Below, piece after piece: positions 48,367 to 59,489 of a stretch of 64,000 nucleotides of DNA (position 1 is the first letter of the stretch; each line of letters starts with the position of its first letter). Under the pieces are notes generated by a model. That model was given only the letters and a program-made list of their open reading frames with translations. It was not told the DNA's origin and ran no database searches. Made by a program: the position numbers and the translations under genes. This stretch comes from Microvirga pakistanensis (lineage in GTDB: Bacteria > Pseudomonadota > Alphaproteobacteria > Rhizobiales > Beijerinckiaceae): the NCBI RefSeq assembly GCF_004458765.1, contig NZ_SPJX01000469.1, positions 62,001 to 126,000 on the forward strand, written 5' to 3'.

Positions 48367-49626
48367 TCAACAGAACCGCTCCAGCCGGATGATCCGGCAG
48401 GGCTCGCCGGCCTGAGCCGCGGGCGCGTGCGGTGGCCTGACGAGCAAGGCCTGCGAGCGTTCGAGGATGCTCAGCATGGACGAATCCTGGATCATGTGCG
48501 GCATGGCTACCGGCAGCAGCATGCGGCTGACCCCTTGCGAGAGAGCGATCTCGAATTCCTCGCAGGCGAGGGAAGCGCGCATGTAATCCTGCCTCGGGCC
48601 GTTGGCGGGCAGGTCCGCGCCGAGAACAGCGTCCTCCGCCGGATCCGCGTCCGGTCGAGCATCTCCGAGCAGGGCGCGAATAGCCGGAACGAGAAAAAGG
48701 ACGGCGCAGACGAGCGATGAAACCGGATTGCCCGGAAGGCCGAGCAGGAGCATCCCGTCGAGCCGCCCATGCATCAGCGGCTTGCCCGGGCGCAGGGCGA
48801 CGCGCCAGAAGCCGAGTTCCATCCCCTGACGCCCCAGCGCATTCTGCACAAGGTCGTGCTCGCCCACGGAAGCACCGCCGAGCGTCACGAGAATGTCCGC
48901 GTCGGTGTCGCGGGCCGCCTGAATCCGCTCTTCCAGGGATTCGAGCGTATCGCAGGCGATGCCGAGATCGATGGCCTCCGCTCCGGCCTTCTCCACCATG
49001 ACGATGGTGGCGGGAAGGCTCGATGCGGTGATCTGATCGGGACCGGCGGATTCACCCGCCCGCACCAGCTCGTCGCCTGTGGCCAGAATGGCAACACGGG
49101 GCTTGCGGCGTACGGGGAGCGTTCCATGACCCATGGCAGCCGCGAGGGCGATATGGCGGGCATCGAGGCTGAGCCCCGCCTGCAGCAGCACGTCGCCGGC
49201 CGCGAAGTCGAGTCCGCTTTGCCGGATGTGCTGGCCGTGGCGCGGACTTTCGTTCACGGTCACCCGGTCGCCGGAAGCATCGGTGTCCTCCTGGATCACG
49301 ACAGTGTCGGCGCCGTCGGGCAGGGGCGCGCCCGTGAAGATGCGTACGGCCTGTTGGGGCCCCACCGTGCCGGGAAAGCGCTGCCCCGCAGCGCTCGCGC
49401 CGATCACCTGGAGCGTCGCGGGGACCTGTGCCGCATCGGCGCTGCGCATGGCATAGCCGTCCATGGCGGAGGCCGGGAAAGGCGGCTGGTCGCGAAGCGC
49501 GCTCACGTCGTCGGCCAGCACGCGTCCGGCACAGGCAGACAGGGGCACGTGCTCGGTGGGCACCGGCCGCTCGACACTTGCCAGCACACGGGACAGAGCA
49601 TCTTCGACCGGGATCAGGCTCATCAT
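48367..49626 (-). CDS. moeA: molybdopterin molybdotransferase MoeA
   Basis: Inserts molybdate into adenylylated molybdopterin to form molybdenum cofactor. The 419 residues show the MoeA N-terminal domain ([31 protein letters not shown]), a central domain with [18 protein letters not shown], and the MoaB/MogA-like domain with [13 protein letters not shown] and [17 protein letters not shown]-terminal beta domain closes it. The start is one of two tandem ATGs (49626/49623) overlapping the moaC stop, so the two are coupled. Confidence 0.94.
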   Translation of the reverse strand: MMSLIPVEDALSRVLASVERPVPTEHVPLSACAGRVLADDVSALRDQPPFPASAMDGYAMRSADAAQVPATLQVIGASAAGQRFPGTVGPQQAVRIFTGAPLPDGADTVVIQEDTDASGDRVTVNESPRHGQHIRQSGLDFAAGDVLLQAGLSLDARHIALAAAMGHGTLPVRRKPRVAILATGDELVRAGESAGPDQITASSLPATIVMVEKAGAEAIDLGIACDTLESLEERIQAARDTDADILVTLGGASVGEHDLVQNALGRQGMELGFWRVALRPGKPLMHGRLDGMLLLGLPGNPVSSLVCAVLFLVPAIRALLGDARPDADPAEDAVLGADLPANGPRQDYMRASLACEEFEIALSQGVSRMLLPVAMPHMIQDSSMLSILERSQALLVRPPHAPAAQAGEPCRIIRLERFC

Positions 49627-50099
49627 GACGCCTCGTATGTTCCTGAGCGTCCTCCGCTTTTCATGCGAAGGCGGATGTTCTCGATCCGCATGCCTTTGTC
49701 GGCGGCTTTGACCATGTCGTAGATCGTCAGGCACGCGACCGAGACGGCCGTGAGCGCTTCCATCTCGACCCCGGTCTGACCGGAGACCTTCACCTCCGCG
49801 CTCACGCGCACGCCCGGGAGGGCGTCATCCAGGGCGCAATCCACCTTCACCTTGGACAGGAGAAGCGGATGGCAGAGCGGGATGAGCTCATGGGTGCGCT
49901 TCGAGGCCATGATGCCTGCGAGCCTGGCGGTCCCGAGCACGTCGCCTTTCTTGGCGTCCCCGTGGCGGATCAGGTCGAGTGTCTCCGGCTGCATGACCAC
50001 GCATCCCTCGGCGATGGCAGTCCGGCTGGTGATGTCCTTCCCGGAGACATCGACCATGTTGGCCTCGCCGCTCGCGTCGAGATGCGTGAGCTTGGTCAT
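49623..50099 (-). CDS. moaC: cyclic pyranopterin monophosphate synthase MoaC
   Basis: Converts the MoaA product 3',8-cyclo-GTP to cPMP, the second step of molybdenum cofactor synthesis. The 158 residues carry [19 protein letters not shown] at the N-terminus, [29 protein letters not shown], and [18 protein letters not shown] with the final KAADKGMRI lysine region. It overlaps trpC at its start and moeA at its end by a few bases. The trpC-moaC-moeA chain is a familiar arrangement in alphaproteobacteria. Confidence 0.96.
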   Translation of the reverse strand: MTKLTHLDASGEANMVDVSGKDITSRTAIAEGCVVMQPETLDLIRHGDAKKGDVLGTARLAGIMASKRTHELIPLCHPLLLSKVKVDCALDDALPGVRVSAEVKVSGQTGVEMEALTAVSVACLTIYDMVKAADKGMRIENIRLRMKSGGRSGTYEAS

Positions 50100-50896
50100 G
50101 CCGCCTCGCCGAACAGGAGACGCCGGGTCGCCGCCGCGACATCAGCCTGACGCATCAGGCTCTCGCCGACCAGAAACGTGCGGATGTCGACCTTCTCGAG
50201 ACGCTCGATGTCCGCGAGCGTGAAGATGCCGCTCTCGCCCACGATGATGCGGTCGGAGGGGATCGACGGAGCAAGCTCCTCGCTCACCGCGAGCGAGACC
50301 TCGAAGGTGCGCAGGTTCCGATTGTTGATGCCGATCAGCCTCGTGTCGAGCGGAATGGCGCGCTCCAGCTCCGCGCGGTCATGCACCTCGACCAGCACGT
50401 CCATGCCGAGATCGTGCGCGGTGTCGATGAGCGCGCGGGCCTCGTCGTCCGAGACGCTCGCCATGATGACGAGAATGCAATCCGCTCCCCAGGCGCGCGC
50501 CTCGTAGACCTGATAGGGCTCGAACAGGAAATCCTTGCGCAACGCAGGCAGGCCTGAGGCCTCTCGGGCCTGGTTCAGGTATTCCGGCCGGCCCTGAAAC
50601 GAGGGCTCGTCGGTGAGCACGGAGAGGCAGGTCGCGCCGCCCTCCGCATAGGCCCGGGCGAGGCTCGGCGGATCAAAATCGGCGCGGATGAGACCCTTGG
50701 ACGGGCTCGCCTTCTTGACCTCGGCGATCAGCGCGGGACGATTCTCGGAAAGGTGCAGCTCGATGGCCTTCGCGAATCCGCGCGGAGGAGGGGCTTGCCG
50801 CGCAAGACGCTTCATCTCCTCCGGAGGAACGGCCGCTTTCGCAGCCGCGATCTCCTGACGCTTATAGGCTTCGATTCTGCTGAGCACGTCGGTCAT
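50096..50896 (-). CDS. trpC: indole-3-glycerol-phosphate synthase
   Basis: Closes the indole ring of the tryptophan pathway, making indole-3-glycerol phosphate. The 266 residues form a TIM barrel with [68 protein letters not shown] and [12 protein letters not shown], all standard. There is no fused TrpF domain. Its stop overlaps the moaC start (TGA/ATG), and it begins nine bases after trpD. Confidence 0.96.
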   Translation of the reverse strand: MTDVLSRIEAYKRQEIAAAKAAVPPEEMKRLARQAPPPRGFAKAIELHLSENRPALIAEVKKASPSKGLIRADFDPPSLARAYAEGGATCLSVLTDEPSFQGRPEYLNQAREASGLPALRKDFLFEPYQVYEARAWGADCILVIMASVSDDEARALIDTAHDLGMDVLVEVHDRAELERAIPLDTRLIGINNRNLRTFEVSLAVSEELAPSIPSDRIIVGESGIFTLADIERLEKVDIRTFLVGESLMRQADVAAATRRLLFGEAA

Positions 50897-50905
50897 CGGT
50901 CGGCC

Positions 50906-51919
50906 TCACGCATTCGAGACTTTGACGAGGCGTTCCAGCGTGCCCTTGGCCGCGCCGCTGTCGAGAGCCTGCGAGGCGCGCTCGACACCGTCGCGCAGGT
51001 TGGCGGCCGCGTCGGCGATCACGAGGGCGGCCGCAGCATTGAGCAGGGCCACGTCGCGATAGCCGTTGCGCGCGCCCTCGAGCACGGCCCGGAGGGCACT
51101 CGCGTTGTGCGCGGGATCGCCACCCTTGAGGTCTTCCGGTCGCGAGACCGGAAGGCCGACCTCTTCCGGGGTGACCGTGAAGCGGCGCACCGCGCCGTTT
51201 TCGAGCGCCGCCACGAAGGTGGGGCCCGTCGTCGTCATCTCGTCGAGACCGTCGGATCCGTGAACCGTCCAGACACGCCGGGAGCCGAGCTCCTTCAGAA
51301 CATGGGTGAGGGGCTCCAGCCAGACCTCCGAGAACACGCCGAGAAGCTGGTTCCTTGCACCCGCGGGATTGGCGAGGGGCCCGAGAAGATTGAAGATCGT
51401 CCGTGTGCCGAGCTCGACACGCACGGGAGCCACATGGCGCATCGCGGCATGATGCGTCTGGGCGAACATGAAGCAGAGTCCTGCTTGTTTCAGGCAGCGC
51501 TCCAGCCCGTCCGGATCGAGACCCAGCTTCACCCCGAGCGCGGACAGCACGTCGGCCGTGCCCGATTTCGACGATGCCGCGCGGTTGCCGTGCTTGGCGA
51601 CCGGCACGCCACAGGATGCGACGATGATCGAGGCGAGCGTCGAGATGTTGTAGCTGCCGGAATGATCACCGCCCGTCCCGACGATATCGATGGCATTCTC
51701 GGGAGCCTGCACCGGCAGCATGCGTCCGCGCATCGCCGTGACCGCTCCGACGATCTCGTCGAGGGATTCGCCGCGAACGCGCAACGCCATCAGGAACGCG
51801 CCGGCCTGCGCCGGAGTCACCTCGCCGGAGAGGAGATCATCAAACGCCCATCGCGCCTCGTCCCGGGTCAGAACGGCGCCGGTTGCGGCTTTAGCGAGAT
51901 AGGATTTGAAGGATTCCAT
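50906..51919 (-). CDS. trpD: anthranilate phosphoribosyltransferase
   Basis: Transfers phosphoribosyl from PRPP to anthranilate. The 337 residues have the PRPP-binding [14 protein letters not shown] at 81-94, [25 protein letters not shown] blocks just after (about 109 onward), and the [16 protein letters not shown] region. ATG 51919 ([11 protein letters not shown]) is chosen; the frame extends 13 codons upstream into trpG, but that part does not fit the family. It is close behind trpG (28 bp). Confidence 0.95.
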   Translation of the reverse strand: MESFKSYLAKAATGAVLTRDEARWAFDDLLSGEVTPAQAGAFLMALRVRGESLDEIVGAVTAMRGRMLPVQAPENAIDIVGTGGDHSGSYNISTLASIIVASCGVPVAKHGNRAASSKSGTADVLSALGVKLGLDPDGLERCLKQAGLCFMFAQTHHAAMRHVAPVRVELGTRTIFNLLGPLANPAGARNQLLGVFSEVWLEPLTHVLKELGSRRVWTVHGSDGLDEMTTTGPTFVAALENGAVRRFTVTPEEVGLPVSRPEDLKGGDPAHNASALRAVLEGARNGYRDVALLNAAAALVIADAAANLRDGVERASQALDSGAAKGTLERLVKVSNA

Positions 51920-51947
51920 AGGGTCAATGCCTTGTTCAGCGGCGGTT

Positions 51948-52565
51948 TCAGCCGGCACTCGCGCCGTTCGGGCGAGGTCTGGCGTTCCAATCGGCCGCTA
52001 GATCGAAGAAGTTGCGCATGATCGTCACCCCATGCTCGGACAGGATGCTCTCGGGGTGGAACTGCACGCCATGGATAGGCAGCGAACGGTGCGACAGACC
52101 CATGACGAGGCCGTCGGCCGTCTCGGCCGTGACGGCGAGTTCGTCCGGGCAGGTTTCCCGATCCACGATCAGGGAGTGATAGCGGGTCGCTTTGAAGGGG
52201 CCGTTGATGCCTCGAAACACGGCTTCGCCGCGGTGCTCCACCTCGGAGACCTTGCCGTGCATCGGCAGCGGCGCCCGGGAGACCGTTCCTCCGAACACCT
52301 GGCCGATGGCCTGAAGGCCGAGGCACACGCCGAAGGTGGGGATCTCAGGCGAGGCGCGCCTCACCAGATCGAGGCAGATGCCCGCCTCGTTGGGGGTGCA
52401 GGGCCCGGGCGAAAGCACGATGGCGTCGGGCCGCGAGGCCAGCACTTCGTCCGTGGTCAGGGCGTCGTTGCGCACGACGTCCACGGAGGTCGCGAGGGGG
52501 GCGAGCAGATGCACCAGGTTCCAGGTGAAACTGTCGTAGTTGTCGATGACGAGAACACGGGTCAT
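51948..52565 (-). CDS. trpG: anthranilate synthase component II (glutamine amidotransferase)
   Basis: Supplies ammonia from glutamine to TrpE, and often also to PabB. The 205 residues are a class I amidotransferase: [18 protein letters not shown] at the start, the nucleophile Cys81 in [12 protein letters not shown], and the His/Glu pair in [13 protein letters not shown]. It is a separate gene, unlike the trpE(G) fusion of many rhizobia. ATG 52565 (MTRVLVID) is chosen, as the longer frame reads back into trpE. Confidence 0.94.
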   Translation of the reverse strand: MTRVLVIDNYDSFTWNLVHLLAPLATSVDVVRNDALTTDEVLASRPDAIVLSPGPCTPNEAGICLDLVRRASPEIPTFGVCLGLQAIGQVFGGTVSRAPLPMHGKVSEVEHRGEAVFRGINGPFKATRYHSLIVDRETCPDELAVTAETADGLVMGLSHRSLPIHGVQFHPESILSEHGVTIMRNFFDLAADWNARPRPNGASAG

Positions 52566-52626
52566 GGCGCACCGACGTTCGCGTATGCGGCGGGTCCGGT
52601 CAAGGGAGGCGTTGCCGCTGCGACGG

Positions 52627-54147
52627 TCATTGGCCGATCCTTGCCTGACTTGCGAATCGCACGGCCTCTTCCGCCGCCCGGAACAAGGCCTTTGCCTTGT
52701 TGATGCATTCCTGCTGCTCCGAGGCGGGATCGGAATCGTAGACGATGCCGGCACCCGCCTGAACGGCCATGCGCCCGTCCTTCACCACGGCGGTGCGCAG
52801 CACGATGCAGGTATCCATCTCGCCGTTGGCGCCGAAATAGCCGATGCAGCCGGCATAAGGTCCGCGCTTGTCCTTCTCCAGCTCGTCGATGATCTGCATG
52901 GCGCGCACTTTCGGCGCACCGGAAACGGTACCCGCGGGAAAACCGGCCACGAGGGCATCGAGGGCGTCGAACGACGGGTCCAGGCGGCCTTCCACGTTCG
53001 AGACGATGTGCATCACCTGGCTGTAATATTCGAGGAAGAAGGAATCCGTGACCTGCACGGTGCCCATCTCCGCCACGCGCCCCACATCGTTGCGGCCGAG
53101 ATCGAGCAGCATGAGGTGCTCGGCGCGCTCCTTCGGATCGGCGAGCAGGCTCTCCGCATGGGCTCGATCCTCGGCCGCCGTCTTGCCGCGCGGGCGGGTG
53201 CCGGCGATCGGACGGATCGTGACCTTGCCGTCGCGCGCCCGCACCAGGATCTCCGGTGACGAGCACACGATTTGGAATTCCTCGAAGTCGAGATAGCAGA
53301 GGAACGGAGCCGGATTGACCCGCCTCAGCGAGCGGTAGAGCGCGAAGGCGGGGAGGGGGAAAGCGGCCTCGAAGCGCTGCGACAGCACCACCTGGAAGAT
53401 GTCGCCGGCGCGGATGTATTCCTTCGCCTTGGCAACCATATCCTCGAACTCTTCCGGCGTCGTGTTCGACACCGGTGGATCGAAGTGGATGGTTGTGGGG
53501 TCGCTGCGATCATCGATGGGAAGCGGCATATCGAGGGCCTGCGTCACCGCGTCGAGGCGGGACACGGCGGCCTCGTAGGCCGCCCTTGCCGGGACCCCGG
53601 ATTGCGGGCGCACAGGCGTCACGAGGGAGATCTCATCCTTGACCGCGTCGAACACCACCATCACGGTCGGCCGGATGAGGATGGCGTCCGGAACCGCGAG
53701 CACATCCGTATTGGGGTTCGGCAGACGCTCCATCTGGCGCACCATGTCGTAGCCCAGATAGCCGAAGAGGCCTGCCGCCATGGGCGGAAGGTCGTCGGAG
53801 AGGGGCAGTGCGCTTTCCTTGATGAGCGCGCGCAGGCTCTCCAGGGGAGGGCGCTCGTCCGTGACGAACTGCCTGTCCCGAGTGAGCGCATGGCGGTCGA
53901 TGGAGGCCACGCCGTCCCGGCATTGCCATACGAGATCCGGGTCGAGGCCAATCATCGAGAAGCGCCCGCGGGTGGCGCCGCCTTCGACGGATTCCAGCAG
54001 GAAGGCAGAGCCTTTCCGATGGTGACGCAGCTTGATGAAGGCTGCGACGGGCGTGAGGAGGTCGCCGACGAGGGTGGCGCGCAGGACACCTGCCTCACCG
54101 TCCCCGTAGGCCTCCGCGAAAGTCTCGAAATCGGGCGCGATGCTCAT
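52627..54147 (-). CDS. trpE: anthranilate synthase component I
   Basis: Makes anthranilate from chorismate with TrpG. The 506 residues carry the N-terminal regulatory part with LLESVEGGATRGRFSMIG, which includes the LLES-type tryptophan-binding motif, and the chorismate-binding domain with IFQVVLSQRFEA, RPIAGTRPRGKT, LMLLDLGRNDVGRV and GAPKVRAMQIIDELE. Feedback inhibition by tryptophan is likely from the LLES motif. It starts 21 bases after the ppiD-like stop. No leader peptide with Trp codons is seen ahead of it. Confidence 0.95.
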   Translation of the reverse strand: MSIAPDFETFAEAYGDGEAGVLRATLVGDLLTPVAAFIKLRHHRKGSAFLLESVEGGATRGRFSMIGLDPDLVWQCRDGVASIDRHALTRDRQFVTDERPPLESLRALIKESALPLSDDLPPMAAGLFGYLGYDMVRQMERLPNPNTDVLAVPDAILIRPTVMVVFDAVKDEISLVTPVRPQSGVPARAAYEAAVSRLDAVTQALDMPLPIDDRSDPTTIHFDPPVSNTTPEEFEDMVAKAKEYIRAGDIFQVVLSQRFEAAFPLPAFALYRSLRRVNPAPFLCYLDFEEFQIVCSSPEILVRARDGKVTIRPIAGTRPRGKTAAEDRAHAESLLADPKERAEHLMLLDLGRNDVGRVAEMGTVQVTDSFFLEYYSQVMHIVSNVEGRLDPSFDALDALVAGFPAGTVSGAPKVRAMQIIDELEKDKRGPYAGCIGYFGANGEMDTCIVLRTAVVKDGRMAVQAGAGIVYDSDPASEQQECINKAKALFRAAEEAVRFASQARIGQ

Positions 54148-54168
54148 GGGTCAGAAGATGCTCATGGA

Positions 54169-56067
54169 TCAGAGTTCGCCGCTGCCTGTTGCTTGCTGCA
54201 GAGCCTGCGCGTTGACCGTAACACCGAGATCCTGGCGGGCCTGGGCGATGTACTGGTTGATCAGGTCGTCGCTGATGCCGTTGCGCAACTGGTTCTCGAG
54301 ATTCTGCGCTTCCTGGGTCGTCGTGACCATGGGCGGGACGGTGGCTGCCGTAACCTTGTAGACGGCACGGGAACCCGCAGCGTTCGCGGCATTCCCGGCC
54401 TTGCCGACCGGGGTTGCGAAGATGCGGTTCACGGCTTCCGCCGAGAGATCGTCCTTGGCCGTGTTGCGGGCGAGGTCGGTGGCGGACTTCACCGGCGCAT
54501 TCGCCTCCTGCGCCACCGTTTCGATGGCTTCGCCCTTGTCGAGGCGTTCAGTCATCTGGCGGGCTTTCTCGGCGAGACGCTGGGCAACCTGGTCCTCGCG
54601 CCATTGCGCCGTCACCTGATCGCGGACCTCGTCGAGGGGCTTCTCGCGCGAGGGTTCGATACCCGTCACGTCGTACCAGACATAGCCGGAACCCGTGCGC
54701 AGCGCCTCGTTGTCGACGCCGATATCCGAGGCGAAAGCCGCCTTCGCGACGGCCTCGCGATCGGGCGCGTTCACGGGATTTCCGGCCTTGTCGAGTCCCT
54801 GGGCATCCATGGCCGGGACCTGCGCGAGCGCCAGGCCCTTCTCCTTGGCGATGTCCGCGAGGGGCTTGGCGCCTGCGCGCAGATCCTCGATTTCGTCGTG
54901 AATCTGCTCGATCTGGCTTTGCGCGCGCTCGCGGGCGAGGGCTTCGCGGATCTCGGCCGCCACCTCCTCGAAGGGGCGCACGGATTCGGGCTGGATCCGG
55001 GTGACGCGCAGGAGGACCGGGCCGAAGCGGCCCTGGATCGGATCGCTCACGCCGCCCTCGGGGAGGCCAAACGCCGCGTCGGCGACGGCCGGGTCGAGCA
55101 TCTCGGACTTCGCGAAGGTGCCGAGTTCGAGGCCCGAGGCGGCGACGCCCCGCTCGGCCGCAACGGCTTCGAAGGCCGTGCCCTCCTTGATCTTGGCGGA
55201 GGCGGCCTGTGCGTCATCCATGGACGTGAAGGGAATCTGCTGGATCGTGCGGCGCTCGGGCTGGCCGTAACTCGCCTTCCGCTGCTCGTAGGACTGGCGC
55301 GCATCGGCCTCCGATACGTCCCCGGGCTTGGCAATGGCGGCGGCGTCCAGCGCCATCACGTTGACGGCGCGATATTCCGGGGCTCGGAAGCTGCCCTTGC
55401 GCTCCTCGTAGAAGCTCTGGAGCTGCTCCGCGGTCGGGGCGGGGATCTCGCCCGCCAGGGCGGCGTCCAGCACCACATAGGACGCTGTGCGGCGCTCGGC
55501 GGTGAACCGGTGAAGGGCCTCCCTGGCGGCGGCCGGAACGGTCACCTCGCCGGCCACGGCGTCCGCCAGGTGGGCGCGGGTCATGGAAGCGCGCTGCTCC
55601 TGTACGAAGCCGGGCTCGGACAGGCCCGCGTTGCGCAGCGCCTGATCGAACAGGGCGCGGTTGAACTGGCCGTCGGCCCCCTTGAAGGCCGGGTTCTCCA
55701 CGATGGAGCGAGCCACGAGCTCGTCGGACACGGACAATCCGAGGCGCTTCGCCTCCTCGGCCAGGACGGCCTCGGTGACGAGCGAGTTCAGCACCTGCTG
55801 ATCGAGGCCGAACAGGCGGGCCTGTTCGGGGGTGATCACCGTGCGGAACTGGCGGCTGAGCTGCTGGAGCTGGTTGGTGTAGGCGTTGCGCACCTGGTTG
55901 ATGGAGATGGTGGTGTCTCCGACCTCCGCGACCGTCGAGGCAGGGCTTGCGCGGAAGATGTCGCCAATGCCCCAGATGGCGAAGCTGACGATCAGGGCGC
56001 CGAAGAAGACGGTGGCGATGATTTTGCCGACCAGGGTCTGCCCAGCCTTGCGCATGTTCCGAAGCAT
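54169..56067 (-). CDS. ppiD: membrane-anchored peptidyl-prolyl cis-trans isomerase / chaperone (SurA/PpiD family)
   Basis: A 632-residue periplasmic folding factor. Residues about 12-33 form one membrane anchor (LVGKIIATVFFGALIVSFAI). A SurA_N-type helical chaperone domain covers about 40-210, and a parvulin rotamase domain lies at about 240-355 (ELGTFAKSEMLDPAVADAAF, PIQGRFGPVLLRV). A second helical region fills the rest. The layout is that of PpiD. Exact PpiD orthology is uncertain. It heads the trp-moa run, a linkage common in Rhizobiales, and is divergent from tpiA with a 135-bp gap. Confidence 0.85.
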   Translation of the reverse strand: MLRNMRKAGQTLVGKIIATVFFGALIVSFAIWGIGDIFRASPASTVAEVGDTTISINQVRNAYTNQLQQLSRQFRTVITPEQARLFGLDQQVLNSLVTEAVLAEEAKRLGLSVSDELVARSIVENPAFKGADGQFNRALFDQALRNAGLSEPGFVQEQRASMTRAHLADAVAGEVTVPAAAREALHRFTAERRTASYVVLDAALAGEIPAPTAEQLQSFYEERKGSFRAPEYRAVNVMALDAAAIAKPGDVSEADARQSYEQRKASYGQPERRTIQQIPFTSMDDAQAASAKIKEGTAFEAVAAERGVAASGLELGTFAKSEMLDPAVADAAFGLPEGGVSDPIQGRFGPVLLRVTRIQPESVRPFEEVAAEIREALARERAQSQIEQIHDEIEDLRAGAKPLADIAKEKGLALAQVPAMDAQGLDKAGNPVNAPDREAVAKAAFASDIGVDNEALRTGSGYVWYDVTGIEPSREKPLDEVRDQVTAQWREDQVAQRLAEKARQMTERLDKGEAIETVAQEANAPVKSATDLARNTAKDDLSAEAVNRIFATPVGKAGNAANAAGSRAVYKVTAATVPPMVTTTQEAQNLENQLRNGISDDLINQYIAQARQDLGVTVNAQALQQATGSGEL

Positions 56068-56202
56068 CGTGAACCCGTTCTCAAAAAACTCGTTTAAAAG
56101 GCCGATAGCCCATCAAACGTCCGGCGAAAAGGGCAAGTCCGGTTGAAAGAAGCCTAAAGGCTCTGCTACTGCCAAGTTTCCAAGCCTGACAGGAGTCCAT
56201 GA

Positions 56203-56970
56203 ATGAGCGTCGAATGGCCGCGCCCGCTGGTGGCGGGTAACTGGAAGATGAACGGTCTCAAGTCCTCCCTCGAGGTCCTGAGCGAGATTCAGGTCGGCTA
56301 TACCCCTGGCCTCAAGGGCAAGGTCGAGCTTCTCGTCTGCCCACCGGCGACCCTTGTGCACAGCTTTGCCGTGGCATGCGTCGGCTCCCGCGTGGGAATC
56401 GGCGGCCAGGATTGCCACGCCAAGGAATCGGGCGCCTTTACCGGCGACCTCTCGGCCGAGATGCTCGCCGATGCCGGTGCGGCCTATGTGATCGTGGGCC
56501 ATTCGGAGCGCCGCCAGTATCACCGCGAGAAGGATGCGGATGTCTGCGCGAAGGCCGTCGCGGCCCATCGGGCAGGGCTGACGGCGATCGTCTGCGTGGG
56601 CGAGACCCGGGAGGAGCGGGAGGCGGGCAAGACACTGTCAGTGGTGCGCAGGCAGCTGCGCGGCTCGATTCCGGCCGATTCCAGCAGCGACAATCTCGTG
56701 GTCGCCTATGAGCCCGTCTGGGCGATCGGCACGGGCCTCACTCCGACGGCCGCCGACGTGGCCGAGGTGCACGCCGCCATCCGCGAGGAGCTGAAGCGCC
56801 TCGTGGGCAAGGCCGACCATACGAGGGTACGCATCCTCTACGGCGGTTCGGTGAAACCCTCGAACGCGGCCGAGCTCATGGCGGTCCAGAACGTCAACGG
56901 CGCCCTCGTGGGCGGCGCGAGCCTCGTGGCCGCCGATTTCCTGGCGATTGCAGGCGCTTACCTGGGCTGA
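56203..56970 (+). CDS. tpiA: triosephosphate isomerase
   Basis: Interconverts glyceraldehyde-3-phosphate and dihydroxyacetone phosphate. The 255-residue barrel has catalytic Lys15 (AGNWKMNG), His100 ([12 protein letters not shown]) and Glu170 ([11 protein letters not shown]), plus the phosphate-binding LYGGSVKP and [10 protein letters not shown] loops. AGGAG lies seven bases before ATG 56203. It starts the plus-strand series tpiA-secG-pyrG, with eno at the window end. Confidence 0.96.
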   Translation: MSVEWPRPLVAGNWKMNGLKSSLEVLSEIQVGYTPGLKGKVELLVCPPATLVHSFAVACVGSRVGIGGQDCHAKESGAFTGDLSAEMLADAGAAYVIVGHSERRQYHREKDADVCAKAVAAHRAGLTAIVCVGETREEREAGKTLSVVRRQLRGSIPADSSSDNLVVAYEPVWAIGTGLTPTAADVAEVHAAIREELKRLVGKADHTRVRILYGGSVKPSNAAELMAVQNVNGALVGGASLVAADFLAIAGAYLG

Positions 56971-56990
56971 CACCCTAACAATATGTTCTT

Positions 56991-57094
56991 CGTCATGTCC
57001 GGACCTGTTCCGGCCATCCATATCTTCCACCTCCCTCTTGAGGGAACGCAACGCCGCGAAGACGTGGATCCCCGGGCAGAGCCCAGGGATGACG
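56991..57094. repeat. imperfect inverted-repeat element between tpiA and secG
   Basis: A left arm of 37 bp (CGTCATGTCCGGACCTGTTC and on to 57027) and a right arm of 37 bp (57058-57094, ending CAGGGATGACG) are imperfect inverted complements around a 30-bp loop. The arms run from CGTCAT at one end to ATGACG at the other and pass through ATCCA and GTGGAT. Palindromes of this CGTCAT...CCGGG...ATCCACGTCTTC look are very common between genes in Rhizobiales (general knowledge). Confidence 0.65.
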
Positions 57095-57241
57095 GAACGG
57101 GCCAAGGAGCGTGGGGCACTTCAACAAAAGCAGCCTTGCGGGTCTTTGATCCTGCTCCCACCTGTGCTACAGGCCGCCGCAACGAACGGATTGCGAGCGG
57201 CTGACGCATTTCAAGCGCAGCCGCTTGAGGTTTTTGGAACG

Positions 57242-57649
57242 ATGCAAACAGTTCTCATCATTGTCCACCTGATCATCGTGCTCGCCCTGATCGGCGTGGT
57301 TCTCCTGCAGCGCTCCGAGGGCGGCGGCATGGGGCTCGGCGGCGGCGGAGGCGGGGTCTCCGGCTTCATGACCGGTCGCGGTCAGGCCAACGCGCTCACG
57401 CGCGCCACGGCAATCCTGGCCGGTCTGTTCTTCGTGACGAGCATCGCGCTGACCGTCATGGCCACTTCCGGCCGTGGTCCGCGTTCGATTCTCGACGGCG
57501 CGGCTCCGGCGGCCCCCGCAGGTCAGCAGGCCCCCGCGGCGCCGCAGGGCGGCAGCGTGCTCGAGCAGCTGCAACGCCTCCAGGGCGAGCAGCCGGCGAA
57601 CCCGGCTCCAGCGCCCAACGCGCCGGCGCCCGCAGCGCCTCAGCAGTAA
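57242..57649 (+). CDS. secG: preprotein translocase subunit SecG
   Basis: Auxiliary subunit of the SecYEG channel in the inner membrane. The 135-residue protein has two hydrophobic helices: TVLIIVHLIIVLALIGVVLL and, after a conserved RSEGGGMGLGGGG loop, AILAGLFFVTSIALTVMA. A Pro/Ala/Gln-rich C-terminal tail of about 50 residues is long but typical of alphaproteobacterial SecG. ATG 57242 is chosen; the longer frame from 56948 has no helix. tpiA-secG-pyrG order is conserved in the group. Confidence 0.93.
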   Translation: MQTVLIIVHLIIVLALIGVVLLQRSEGGGMGLGGGGGGVSGFMTGRGQANALTRATAILAGLFFVTSIALTVMATSGRGPRSILDGAAPAAPAGQQAPAAPQGGSVLEQLQRLQGEQPANPAPAPNAPAPAAPQQ

Positions 57650-57659
57650 GCCAAGCAGC

Positions 57660-57684
57660 AGGGCCGGAACTCCGGCCCTCTTCT
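57660..57684 (+). terminator. intrinsic terminator after secG
   Basis: Stem AGGGCCGG (57660-57667) and CCGGCCCT (57672-57679) with loop AACT, then CTTCTTTTG. It lies 10 bases after the secG stop, so pyrG probably uses its own promoter. Confidence 0.75.
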
Positions 57685-57750
57685 TTTGTGGATGGTTCCG
57701 GAGCGGCAGGATTCGCAGATTGCGAATCGGCGCTCCTTATTGATGGATAG

Positions 57751-59385
<1,635 letters not shown>

Positions 59386-59402
59386 GGTTGACATGCGAGA
59401 GG

Positions 59403-59435
59403 CGCCGGCGGGAATTCCCGCCGGCGTTTTCTTTT
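59403..59435 (+). terminator. strong intrinsic terminator after pyrG
   Basis: Perfect 24-base palindrome from 59403 to 59426 (arms CGCCGGCGGGAA), followed by TTTTCTTTT. It is the clearest terminator in the window. Confidence 0.9.
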
Positions 59436-59489
59436 GCGTTCGCGTCTGCCGCCCTAGGTTCAATGGCTCCACGGATAGGAAAGAGCTTG

